Source: Triangularia verruculosa
Lineage: Eukaryota > Ascomycota > Sordariomycetes > Sordariales > Podosporaceae
Direction of reading: 5' to 3'
DNA length: 64,000 nucleotides
Assembly (NCBI GenBank): GCA_033296885.1
Contig: MU863924.1
Location: forward strand, 62,001 to 126,000
Shown here: positions 33,462-45,304 of the stretch, in pieces
How positions within the stretch are numbered: the first letter of the stretch is position 1
How the letters are laid out: every line of letters starts with the position of its first letter
The notes under the pieces: generated by a model
Told to the model about the DNA's origin: nothing
The model's database searches: none
What the model saw: only the letters and a program-made list of their open reading frames with translations
Translations under genes and position numbers: made by a program

Positions 33462-34430
33462 ATGTCCCCATCCATCAACACCGCCCCGACAGGGCCCATT
33501 TTCTCCGCACCTCCTCCGTGGAACACCAAAGCAACAATGTACCTGATACCCTTCTGGACATCGTCCAAAACAGCTGCCAACCTCCCAGAAAAAGCCTACC
33601 ACCCCTTGGAGCACCAATCCCCTTTCTCCTCCCCACAAGAATCAGGCAAAGCCCTCGGAGGACTCAGCATGGTCCAAATCATCCGCTACCACGAAACACC
33701 CGTCGGCCCCTACGACGAGCTTATTTTGTGTCCCGGCACCTTCGAGTATCCCCTCCCAGACAGCCAGGACCAGCCGGCTGCAAAAAAAACAGGAAAGGCA
33801 ATGAGAATCACTCGCATCTATGTCAGCCAGAAATACACCTGCTGGAACGGTCGAAAGCGTCGGTTTGCCCCCGCAGTGCCATAACCCCATAGTCTAACGT
33901 TTATGACAGTCTGGAATCTCCCAAAACACCTTGCCAGATTCGAGTGGTCAACCCCCGACCCCTCCAACCCCCAAGTCCAGACCCTCCGCGTTTACCCCCA
34001 CGACCACTCTCCCCCCGGCGTCCCCTACAACGCGACCGAATCGTCCCCAAGCACCACCCCCTTCTTCAAGTGTACCCTCAAGACCATTCCTTACCTCCCC
34101 TCCTTCCCCTTCTCCAACCTCTGGCTTCCAAAGATGGGGATCGATGTCACTTTGGTTCAGCCACCTCTGCCAGAAAACAGCCAAGCATCCCAGGGAGAGC
34201 TCCCAGGGACAGGCGAGGACTGGGTCAAGATGGGGGGCTATGAGCAAGTGTCCAAGAGGTGCAAGGTTATGTGGGCTGACATGGATCAGAACGAAGAGGG
34301 AGGAGAGAAGAAGGAGAAAGACAACTTCTTTCCGGGACTAAAGAAGTGGAACCTGGCGGTGGTGATGGAGGGTGGGGAGGCTAATTTTGTGGATGGGGAG
34401 AGGTGGTCTGCGCCAAGGTATACGCTTTGA
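33462..34430 (+). CDS. Acetoacetate-decarboxylase-like fungal protein
   Basis: Two exons (33462-33858, 33910-34430) with a 51-nt intron containing a TCTAAC branch site give 305 residues. The junction restores a conserved-looking N-G-R-K-L-W-N-L-P-K-H-L-A-R-F. Earlier blocks are P-P-P-W, Y-L-I-P-F-W-T-S, G-G-L-S-M-V-Q-I-I-R-Y and V-G-P-Y-D-E-L-I-L-C-P-G, and later P-Y-L-P-S-F-P-F. These fit a fungal family whose fold is related to acetoacetate decarboxylase. The Lys-Lys catalytic motif of true decarboxylases is not evident, so activity is unproven. It is cytosolic by absence of targeting signals. It converges on the HAK transporter with a 380-bp gap. Confidence 0.85.
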
Positions 34431-34810
34431 ATGAGGCTGTTTGTGGCTTTGTATGGTAGGAAGGTAAAAAGAACAAAGTCTAGAAGTTCTTTTTCCAGCA
34501 GTAAAACAAGAGCTTTTGCAGGATCTGCTGCAAAATTGGGTGTTTTGGCTCTGTGGTGACGACCAGCTCGGCAAGCCACCCCTGAACCACTTGGCCACAT
34601 CTGCATACCTGCCCTGGGCGGCTCAAAACAATCAAAGTATCATTCTCTCATAATCATCTGCTAACAGTATTTTTTCTCCGGAGCAGCTACAAACATCCAC
34701 CAGAGCCACCAGACAAAGGGGTGCCCCACTTATCGACAACAACGAGACCTCCTCCTATGAAACCGCATCTGCCCGCCCCTAGACCGTTTCTGTAAGCCAA
34801 ACCACTAATA
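34431..34810. other. Convergent 3' flanks
   Basis: 380 bp between the stops of the decarboxylase-like gene and HAK. Only 3' UTR-like sequence is seen. Confidence 0.45.
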
Positions 34811-37593
34811 TCATATCTCCTTGATAAAACCGACCTCAACAACTCTATCCATCGCCAGTCTCAAGTTCGCAATCTTGGCTCTTGTGTTCTCCCGAATCCA
34901 CAAGAAGATCGACAGGACGATCCGCCTCCCGATCGGCGACGTCCTCCGCACCCGCATCTGCTCCTTGCCAACGATGTACATGATCTTTGCGGCGAAAGCC
35001 CTGTCAAGCTGAGCCAGCTCGTCAGCGACCTCTTGATCCCTCAGCTCGACAGGCAGCCTGGCAGCATTGGCCCTCAGATTCAACCCATGGCCTCCCTGTC
35101 CGGGTATCGAACCAGGGGGTCCAACAGCAAGCCCGGTCACGGTTGTCCTTGCACTGGTAGACGTGGTATCCCCATCTGTCTGCCCCTTGATCTTCTCGGC
35201 ATTGATCTCGTCGTGATCGTCGTCACCCGCATCCCTTGGTGCCAACCCCAGCCTCTCTGTTGCTTGTCGAATGACTGCCTTCCTCACTTGTGTGTAGATC
35301 AACGCTGCTAGATCAGGACTGATGACCTCGTCCATGAACCCGTGCTTGATCACCAGCCGGTAACACCCTGGAATCGTCCCGAATTTCGAGACGTGGTACC
35401 GCTCCTCGGGGGAGACGGTGGGAACCTCGACGGGGTGAAGGTGGAAGAAGACTGCAACCTCGGGGATGGCGACGAACTTGCTGACAAAGTGTGTAAACAC
35501 CGCCGGCGTCATCACGCCGGTCTTGTCAAAGTAGATGCCGAAGCCCCTGATGACACTGAGAGCGTCTCCTCCCCACTTCGGCGTGAGACACAAGCGGCCT
35601 CTTTGGTCTTTGTACACGAGCTCGGTAGGCTTGAACCTGTCTTCGGCTTCTGCTCGCCATTGGTTCTCCTTTCCGAAGCGCCACAAGAGAAAAATGGCAG
35701 CGAGAATTCCAGAAACCGTGATGGTGAACCAAGCACCGTCCGGGACTTTGTTTAGAGACGAGGAGAGGTACAGCCCGTCTATGGTCGCGAAAAAGAGCCA
35801 GGGGATGAAGATCAGGAACGGGGACAGTTCCCAGACAATCAGAGCGACGAGGGTCACCATGCATGTGTCGAAGAAGGTGACGAACATGACACACACGCCG
35901 TAGGCGTTTCCCAGTCTTGTGGTATCGCTGTAGACGGCCGTGACGAGAACGGAACCGATCATGAGAATCCAATTGAGGAACGGGACGTAGAGCTGACCGT
36001 GGAAGACCCGCGATGTATGGACAACCTTGACTTGAGGGCAGTAGGAAAGCTTCATGATCTGACTGATGAGCTGAAAGGTAGCTGTGATCATAGCTTGGCT
36101 GGCAACGATAGCTGCCAAGACAGCTACGACCAGGGAAGGGTAGAGCATGCCGGGCGGAACGGAGTTGAAGAATGGGTTGCTGTAGGCTTCTGGATGAACG
36201 CTGATGAACGCTGCTTGTCCGATGTAGGCCAGCAGCAGACACGGATAGGTGTAGCACATCCAGCTCAGTTGGATAGCTCGAAGACTAAACGCACCGAGAT
36301 CCGCAAACAAGGCTTCGACTCCTGTGAAGGATAATAAGATACCGCCCAGCATCTTCCACCCATGCGTCTTATGCTGCGAGAAAAACTGAATGGCAAAGTA
36401 TGGGCTGAAAGCCTTGAGGACAACCCAATCGTACTTGACAAGGTTGTAGATGCCAAAAGCACCATTGAACCCCAGCCATATTATGACAATGGGAGCAAAG
36501 GCCGAGGCGAGCTTGGTGGTCCCGAACGGCTGTATCAAAAACAGAACAATCAGGATGCCGCAGGAGGTACCAACAATCGATGAGGTAGACAAATCTGGCT
36601 TGACAACCTTGAGTCCCTGGACGGCTCCAAGAACAGACTGGGCGGGAGTAAGGACACCGTCGGCAATGACCATCGACACAGCCAAGACGCCGATAGTCTT
36701 GAGTAGCCCATGTGTAAAATTGCTTCGTTCAATTCTGTGACGAATGCTCCTGTTGGGCCTACGCATGTCCATCGAAAGATGTCGCTCCATACGCACTAGC
36801 ACTTCCTCTCGAGGGTCACGGGACGTGATATTCGCCTATTTCGATATCAGCTTCAAACGTCTCAATACAATTTGGCAGTCATAGGGAGACTCACAAATCT
36901 TGTGAGGAGGGAATAACAACTGAATGTACCACCCTCTCCCTCGTTGTCGGCATGCAGAATGATGAGGACGTACTTGACAGTGACCATAATGGTCAAAGAC
37001 CATATAATGACTGAGAGTGCCTGGAGGAGGTCCTCTTGCGTGGGCGGGTCGAGGAAGGTTGACGAGTAAACGTACAGCGGACTATGCTCAGGGTGTTAGA
37101 ACCGCTGACGGATACGCAAGGAGGGCAGCTGAACATCGTACCTGGTGCCAATATCTCCGTAAATAACACCGATAGATTGGTATGCTAACCTACATGTGTG
37201 CGATAGTTTGTTAGCAAGCTTGTCTATAAAGAAAGGAGATAATAGGACGGAGAATATCGAAACATACCATAGCAGTGTTGTACCCCTGAAGATCTGCTTT
37301 GTTTTGGCGTGTTCGTTCCGCCAATCACCTCCTTCTTCGACATCATCACTGACGTTGGAGCGTCCAGCGCCGTTGTCTTGGGAGATACGGCCGGCAGTTC
37401 TCTTGTCGAAGGATACCCTGGAGATGCTTCGAGTGTGGTAGATGCCGCCTGTCTGGCTGGGACCGATGTCTCTTCGCGGGTCAGGCCCAAAGGCGATGCC
37501 GGTAGAACGTGCTGAAGGTTCACGTGGGACATCATTCAGGGAGGGCGGGTCTTCGGCAGCTTTAGATGTCATCAGTGATGGTGGGTCGGCCAT
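34811..37593 (-). CDS. HAK/KUP-family high-affinity potassium transporter
   Basis: Four exons (37268-37593, 37142-37189, 36895-37081, 34811-36835) give 861 residues. A polar N-terminus of about 105 residues is followed by the family hallmark G-V-I-Y-G-D-I-G-T-S-P-L-Y-V-Y, built from the 48-nt second exon and its neighbour. Further blocks are A-D-N-E-G-E-G-G-T-F-S, V-I-A-D-G-V-L-T-P-A-Q-S-V-L-G-A and a G-V-E-A-L-F-A-D-L-G-A-F segment, with about twelve membrane spans and a long cytosolic tail. The family mediates H+- or Na+-coupled K+ uptake at the plasma membrane. The upstream in-frame extension to 37722 has no ATG and is probably 5' UTR. Confidence 0.95.
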
Positions 37594-39729
37594 AGCGTAA
37601 GGGTTATGGCTTCGGAGGTCGAACGTTGAGCCGATTGTGCTGTTTTGTCGGTCATGGAATGGCTTCAGAGACTGAGACGAAGAAAGGGTTAATACAGGGA
37701 CCCGAAACGGCGGGACATCCAAAGAATGTGGGAACGCCTCAGCAAGTGTGTGCTTTATAGACGCCGTAATCGAGGCTCACATTCCTATCCAACCAGTTGC
37801 GTGATGGTGGTCGTGAGATAAGGATTCGAGATTTATTTGCATAATGAGATGCCGGCAACCAAGTTTCTTACAACGGTCCCTGGCGTGGTTCATGACAGTG
37901 GAATGCCCACACGACATTCTGGGGAGCTCTCTGGTTGGACGCTGGACCCTGGGGCCCCAGCCCAACGTCCTTACCTTGCTTCTATCTAAGGTCAGATAGC
38001 GGTTTCTGATGTGAGTGGTCGACCTGATTGAGTGTAAGCTACGTGCTCGTGAAAGTCATGCAGGGCGCTTGATTGAGCACCGCCTCTCTGCTTCTTTCAC
38101 CGGCCTACAACCGCGGGGGCCATCCATGACCGGCTTGTCCCGCGGTAGCCATCGGGTCAACTGGAGGGAAGCTCGCTTGATGCTGCCTACCCACTTAACT
38201 ATAGATCAACGTGGTATACGAGCTTGAACAGGGATGGGCAAAATGACTTGGTTCGAAGCACGAGAATAAGAGGTTCTCAGGCACCAAGATGCTTTCAGCT
38301 CTGTCATGTTGAGGGCAACGGCATGCTTGACAGTAACCAAGCCCAGTCTGTTCAACAATTTGCTCCAAATGATAGGTATCAATACTAAACTCGCGTCCAA
38401 GCTCACTCGAGCTCTAGGAACAAGTACTAATGAGAAATAAGGTACTTTGTAGCGAGTGAATAAAGAAATTGTGAAAACGAGATGATGTGACGAGGCCTGC
38501 TGCCCCGCAACGAACGCCATAACCCACACCAGCCGGCGCAGCCTGAGCAGGCAATGAGCACTCCCACTGCCTCAAGACCCTCATCTCATCCGATAAACCG
38601 CAGCTCTGACCTCTCTTCCATGAATGATCTCACAAATCCATCAACCATCTGACCTTCCCATCACCAAGCACGCGTTTGATGTCCTTCTCCAATGATCTGC
38701 CCCGGGCCACCCCACCGTTTGCCAGGATGGCCTTGGCACCGTTCTTGGCGGACACTAAGCTTTTTGGCTCGCTCCACTCAAGCCGTGAACTTGGTCGCCA
38801 AGCAACGTCAACCAGTCCTCCGGATTTGTTGGCAGGGGCCCTTTCTCTCATGCTGCCTGTTCGGGAGGCCGCCAACCGCGGCATTCGTTCGATATGTGCC
38901 TAGTAGGGGATATCTCGAAGACGTTGGAGAGGAAAGTGCCGCGATGGAGGGGTCTCGGGCTTGCTGTCGTTCAGATTGATGGTGGAAGACAGCAAGAAAT
39001 AACAAGGGCAAGATCCCCAGAGTCAGAAAATAAATACGGCAAAGACAATGTTAACTCAAGATCAAGACCATTGGGCCTCAGGGGGGGTGACACGATATCA
39101 TGCCTCGCGAAACCTTCTGACATCTATCCAACTGCATTCTCTCAGGAAATCCGACTAACCCATCAATACATTGTACGTAAAAACATCCAGCCCGCTTTTC
39201 ATTCCCACCTCTGGCCCTATCTACAAGCCCGCCGTCCCTGCTGCTCCCCTCAACCGCTCGCCAGCATCATCACATCCAGGGGTTCCACAACAGGGCACCT
39301 CCCTTCTCTAAACAGCATCCCGCCAATACCGCCTCTCCATCTGGGGAATGCCATTACGGGATGGCAAATCCCACGATACGTCCTCCCTTTCCCATGCGCC
39401 AAGACTTGCAACACCCTCAAGAAAAACAGGTCACGATGATGAGGGGTTTTGCAGTCGACATTGTGGCAGTGCAGAGGTTTCACAGCAGAAGACTTTGAAA
39501 GGATAGGTAGGTATCACCGGTTGTGTACTCGGAAGAGAGTTGCGGGACTTTTTCTATTTGTTTTTTGCAGGCATCTCTCTTGTTCAACCTCCTTTTTCTC
39601 TATGCCGACGACCACTCAGTACATCCACACTTCCGGGGCCGACCTTTTTTGACGATCCAGCTTACACAAGTGTGAAACTCTGTCAAAGCTCCGATCTCAA
39701 GTCCATCCCTCCCAAGAGAACGGAACTTT
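37594..39729. other. Intergenic HAK / BCAT
   Basis: About 2.1 kb, no recognisable gene or RNA. GGATAGGTAGGTATCACC with the TAGGTAGGTA word lies near 39502-39519. Confidence 0.45.
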
Positions 39730-41058
39730 TTAGTCGAGCTGATCCACAGACTCGACACCCACAGCGCCACCAGAGGCACTCTCGCCGACAACGCTCTTGC
39801 CATCCTGCTCTGTGACCTCGAACCGCCAACCAAACTTGTCCTCCACCTTGCCGAGCTGGATGCCCTTGAGCAGGCCGATCAGCTTGGCGCAGATCTCGCC
39901 CGGCTCCTCGTTACCTTCAGGGATGTAGGTAACAGTCTCCGCCCCATCGCTGCTCGACACGCGAGCCTGTCCTTTCAGACGATCACTGTTACGCTTGGTG
40001 ATCGACCGGATGGGCACAAGAGCAGCCGCCGTACCCGCTGCCAGCACTTCGGAGAACTTGGGCAGCTCGCCATACTTGATCTGTAAACCACGCCCAAAGT
40101 CAGCATCCACTCTCCCCCCTTTCTCACCACCCCTTCCCAAACAAACTTACCGCCCTCTTCTCCACCCCCCACCCAAAATCTCTCCCAATCTCCTGCACAC
40201 TCAAACTCGTAACACTATCAATCACCGCCTTACTATCCGGCACCACCAGCGTAACCTTCTCCCCCTCCCTCAACACCCCGATAAACCCGCTCGTAGAAAA
40301 CTCATCCACCTCCTCGTGGCTCTTGCTGTCCAAGTGAAGCGTAATCCCATACCCTTCACTCCTCGCCTTGTCACTCCACCTCAGCACCGGCGCGTAGTTC
40401 CCGCCCACCTTTGCGCTCCCCGTCCCGTTCGGCGCGGCCCGGTCAAACTCGTCCATGATCAAGGCCTTCACCGGGTGGGTGCCGTGGTACACCCCCGTGG
40501 GAAGGACATAGACGCAAAACATGTACTCCTCGGGCGGCGACAGGCCCAACTGGGCAGAAGACCCGTACACCTGCGGGCGGATGTACATTGCCGCGCCGGT
40601 CTCGTGAGGGGGCACATACTCGGCGTTGAGCGCGACGGCGGCCTTGACGGCCGAGATGAAGAGGTCGACCGGGACGGGGGGCACCGAGATGAACTCGGCC
40701 GAGTGCTGGAGGCGGGCGGCGTTGCGGTCGGGGCGGAAGATGGCGATCTTGTCATTGCCGGGAAGGCGGAAGGCTTTGAGGCCTTCGTAGGCTTGCTGGC
40801 CGTAGTTGAGGGCCGGGGCCATGCCGTGGAGGCGGATGTACGGGTCGGCGACGAACTTGAGGGGGGACCATTTGCCGGTCTGGACCGAGTAGTGGGATTC
40901 GATGTGGCCGTTTACTGTTTTTTCGGGGGTTAAGTTAATGGGGTCATCATGACTATTGGCCGTTGCTGGTAAGTCGTAAACGCACCCTCTCTAACTTTGA
41001 AGCCAACGTTGGACCAGTCAATCGTGTTGACTGGCGGGGGAGGGAAGGTTGGCGCCAT
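39730..41058 (-). CDS. Branched-chain amino-acid aminotransferase
   Basis: Three exons (40986-41058, 40151-40914, 39730-40080) give 395 residues. The class IV PLP fold is clear: H-G-M-A-P-A-L-N-Y-G-Q-Q-A-Y-E-G-L-K-A-F near residue 60, R-P-D-R-N-A-A-R-L, and the catalytic Lys in S-A-K-V-G-G-N-Y-A-P. E-F-S-T-S-G-F and a C-terminal G-T-A-A-A-L-V-P-I follow. It transaminates Leu, Ile and Val with 2-oxoglutarate, using PLP. The chosen ATG gives no presequence, so this would be a cytosolic isoform. The in-frame sequence upstream is open and basic but lacks ATG, while an out-of-frame ATG at 41141 starts a basic, presequence-like peptide overlapping the start. Confidence 0.95.
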
Positions 41059-42240
41059 ATTTCTCCGTGTGAATTGGTTTGGTAGTCTGGTGTGTTTATG
41101 GCGAACGCTGCAAGTCGTTGCGTTGGTGATCTTATACGCATGCAAGTTCTGGTGAAATGACTCGATGAAAACAAACTGCCGACTTCAGAGTCAGCAAACG
41201 ACTCTCAAAAAACCGACCAATGTTGGCGACAGAAAGAGTGGGCATACCTTCAGCCTGACCGTCAACAAAAAGACGATGTGAAACAATCCCGAGGTCAGTC
41301 AGCCACTCACTTTGATGTTGCCCAACTTGAGGTTCAAGCTGACATTCGCTGTTCTCCGATTCGGCTCATGGCACGGCTTGTCACCGAATGAGGGGGCAGT
41401 CTCTCGTTCAATCCTTGGCACGTCAAAGCTCCCTTCAGGGGTTCAGGGATAATGCAGGATTGGCTGGAAATGGCGGGGTCGTGCGAGGACAAGCCCCACC
41501 ATCCGATAGCGGAACATGATGTCATTGCCGAAGGTGGGATGAAGGTGGTGATGTTTTCCGGAAGCAAACAAACGATAAATTCTGTCTTCCAATTTATACA
41601 AAACAATAATGAAAACCGCTAGTCATGATCCGAAGCAGTTCATCAAGAGACAGACACGCTCCAAACGCCGTGGCCCATGAATGCAGTTGAACCATTTGCA
41701 GGCTAATAGAATACTCTTGAAAAGGAGAAGGCCACCAAAGTGTCCGCCCCCGAAAGGAAAGTCCCCATCCCAGATCTATACCGATACCCTTTCCCGTGTA
41801 CATATATCTCCATAACCCCTAAAGGCTTGCTTCCATCCTCTTCCCATGTCTGAATCCGTTCGATATCGAGGAGGACTCGTATCATACCGTCTCGACTACC
41901 TGCTTTTGTTTTTTGTTAATCGATAGAATTTCCATCCCCATGCCTCATACTCACTCCCCACCAAAAATGTAGAGAGGCTTCTTCAATCGCAAAAAGGGGT
42001 AAGAGACTGCAAAGCACAAAAGTACAAAAGCAATCTTGGCTGCGTTCCATGGCAAAACACACGAGGTTCTACCACGCAGAGAGTCGAGCAAATAAACAAG
42101 GCTGCGCAATGTGCTCGCAAAAGGGGCGACAAGCAAACCCGACCAAGCCAACCAAAACGACAACAAGTACCACCTTGTACCGGCTACACCGAATAACGGC
42201 GCGCCTCCCTTCGACGAGTCGCCACGGATCCTCGAGTCAC
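41059..42240. other. Intergenic BCAT / trehalose subunit
   Basis: About 1.2 kb containing the BCAT promoter and the 3' flank of the trehalose gene. No gene recognised apart from the overlapping upstream reading frame at the BCAT start. Confidence 0.45.
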
Positions 42241-45200
42241 CTACGACTTCGGCAGAATGTCGAGCTCGACGTCGGGCGGCAAAATGACACTTCGGACAGA
42301 GCTCTTCCGGCGATGTTGCGAGGGCACAACAGACCTGCAACATTACCATAGTTGGCAACTGACCAAGGAATAGGGGGGCAGGGGTGGGGCAATTGCTTAC
42401 GCGATTGATCCCAGTCTCTGCAGAGCCATGAGTACACCTGTAGCGAGCTGTGTTAGTAATTTCTCTGAGTGGTGGCCGGGTGGTGAATCATTGTTACTTA
42501 CCACTCACACCCTGCGTCATGGTAGCCGTCGCCTCCGTGTTTCTTGTTCCCAAGCTCACTGTCACAACCTCTTCCACAGTACCATCCTCGCCTAGACCAT
42601 TGGCCCACCTGAAGACCTTCTCATCTTCACGTCCATCGCCGGCAACCATCAGGAAGTCGACCGGGGACTTGTGTTTCGCATCTGGTGCCATGTTCGCACG
42701 GAGATCAGAAAAGATTCTTTGAGCCGCAGTGCTCTTGGTCCAGTCAAGTGGCTCGACAAGAATGCAGCCCTCCATGGGAATAGCGTGGACTCGCTGGTCC
42801 TCGCAAGCATCATTGATGTGACTAGCACAATCCAAGGCCTGTCGTGTGGCAGATTCATAATCTTCCGCCGACTTATAGTGGAAGATCAATGAGCAGCGTC
42901 GATCCTCTATCTCAGCGCCGGGTGTGCGCTCAATGTAGTAGGTCAGAATGCCTCTGACCGAATCCTTCCAGGAGCGGATTTGATCCGCGTCCGCCATTTC
43001 TGTCCACTCAGAGCTGCCGCAGTCTCGGAGGAAGCAACCGTTCTCGGCAATGAGGCCGAGATTGGGGACACGACGGAACAGACGATCGAGTTCCTCTGGT
43101 CTCCGGCCAGACATAACATAAATAGTGTTACGCTCGTCGAGGAGTAAGTCATTCAGTACGTCAAGAGTCCGCTAAAAGTGGTCATGTTAGGTAAAGGTTC
43201 AAATAAGCAGGACGAGGTAGAGGGAAAACATACCTGAGGGCTAACAGCGATGACCTGGTTGACTGGGCCCCAACTGACCAATGTACCCTCAAAGTCGAGA
43301 ATGAACAACCTTCTCTCGCTTCTGTTGTACTGTTGGACAAGCGTGGTAAGCGACAGCCGGGGAACAGAGGTTTGGTCATGGCGATGCTGCTGTTCGTACA
43401 CCATGTCAAGGCGAGACAAGATCTCAGAAAACCAGTGAGATCCGGTGTGATGGTTGACCGCTTCGTACAACTTGGTCCACCGCTTCTGCTTTTCCTCATC
43501 ACCCATCTCTAGAGCCGTCTTGATCGCATCCGCACAGGCCCGGTAGTCCCAAGGGTTGACAGACAGCTCATTCCCGCCAAAGAGTGACGATGTGCCGGTG
43601 AATTCGGACAGGATGAGGGATCCATGTTTCTTCTCACTGTTCTTGCCGTCTTGACAAAAGAGGTACTCGTGAGAGGTCAAGTTCATCCCCTCACGTTGGC
43701 TGGTGATCATGAGAGCGTCGGCGATGCTCAACAAAGCAAGATATTGCGCATAATCGATATCCTGCTTGAGGTAGACAACGGGCTGGTAGGCCAGGTTGGC
43801 CCAGGATGAGTTGACACGAGTGACGATGTCGCTAACAGTCGCATCCAACTCGCTCTTCTCGCTGGTAGAGAGGGCTACTTGGATGAGGACAACCTTGTCC
43901 CTCCATTCCGGATTCTTATTCAGAAAAAGCTCATAAGAGAGGAGTTTTTGTCTCACGCCACGAACGTGATCCAATTTGTCTCGAGCAACGATGAGCTTCT
44001 TGCCGGCATAACGCTCCCGCATGATGTCCAGCCATCTCTTCACTTCGGCCTCTTCGCGATGCTGACTGAGACTAACAGGGTCAATACCGATCGGGAGATT
44101 ACCAACATCAACAAAGCGGTCTTCCAGCTGGAGTCCATCCGGAGTGGCCTCCGCACTAAGGAGTCGACTGCAGGTTTGGAGGAAATGCCTGGTGTACTCG
44201 TGGATCTGAAATCCGATCAGATTGGCACCAAGCATACCCTCCAACAACTCTTTGCGGACGGCCAGGCACCGGAATACTTCGGACGACGGGAATGCCACAT
44301 GGAGAAAGAAGCAGATCTTGGCATCGGGCAGCTTCTTTCGCACCATGCCAGGGACCAGCAAGAGATGGTAGTCATGGATCCAGACAACATCGCCGCGCTT
44401 CCAGTTCTTGACAATGGTATCCGCGAACGCTTGATTGACATTCACGTAGTATTTCCATGAATGGTCCTCGTATGCCTTGCTCTTGGGGTTGTCCGGAATC
44501 TGATAGTGAAACACTGGCCAGAGAATCTGCTTGCAAAAGTGCGAGTAGTGTCCATCGAAGTCCTTGTCGGAGGGGCAGACACTGAGCATGTCATGCTCGG
44601 TGGCAAGTTTGTCTTGGATATCTTGCAGTTGTTGAGTGCCTTGGAGGGCATCCGTGGGCATACCAAGTGTGCCGACCCAAGTGCAGTCTCCGACCTTGCC
44701 CTCTCTGGAAGCCGCCTGGGCGGCATTTCGGAGACCACCATTGCCCTGGTCAGCGTTAACGACCTTCCAGTTGGCATGCGCAAAGACTCTTTCGTGGCTT
44801 TCGCTCCGGTCAAGCGTGCGAGGTTGTGTAATGCCAGCCCGGCCCATCTCTTTCGCTTTTTGATGCAAGTTCCTAGCCTTCGTAATTAGGGAAGGCGGTG
44901 GCGGCGAGTTCGCCCGGGACATTGGCTGATCCAACCGACCTCCCCAGGTTGGAGAGCTCCGGTCAGCAGGGGCACGGATGGCATCTTCTTCGGCCGTTCC
45001 TGATGGCGGGATGTGGACCCGCAGACCATCCTCGTTGGTGAATAGATCGCCGGGTTTCTTTTCGTCGGTCGGAGTGTGGGGAGGAGTGATATTGGGCGGC
45101 TGAAACAGACTAGGTTGTCGCTCAGGTGGCGCTGGCCTCTTCTCAGGCTGCTTCTTCTCGGAGCGAGACCCACGGGGAGGGGTGCCGGGAAGTGTGAAAT

Positions 45201-45304
45201 GGATCGTTTTAGGGAGAAATCTGAGCAGCCGATGGTCAGTACACTTCAAGAAAACCACCCGAGAAATGCAAAAGCACTTACAGTGAAGCGATAAAAACTG
45301 TCAT
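42241..45304 (-). CDS. Trehalose synthase complex regulatory subunit (Tsl1/Tps3-like; GT20 + TPP-like, degenerate)
   Basis: Five exons (45282-45304, 43234-45220, 42502-43171, 42401-42437, 42241-42334) give 936 residues. After a Pro-rich N-terminus comes a GT20 domain with V-V-W-I-H-D-Y-H-L-L-L-V-P-G and F-F-L-H-V-A-F-P-S-S-E-V-F-R. The catalytic R-L-D-Y-x-K-G motif reads K-L-D-H-V-R-G (423-429), swapping the key Arg and Lys. The D-G-M-N-L motif reads E-G-M-N-L. The phosphatase motif D-x-D-G-T reads D-F-E-G-T (650-654), and G-D-D-R-T-D-E reads G-D-G-R-E-D-E (about 848-854). These losses match regulatory subunits (Tsl1, Tps3, TslA) that bind Tps1/Tps2, not active enzymes. The last two exons use a 37-nt microexon; without the final splice the protein stops at TAA just after it. 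Confidence 0.9.

Noticed and set aside
37594..37722. N-terminal extension of the HAK transporter
   Set aside because: In frame and open, but it begins at TTG with no ATG, so the ATG at 37593 was used.
38206..38529. Minus-strand frame of 107 codons between HAK and BCAT
   Set aside because: Not coding-like and not connected to either neighbour by splice sites.
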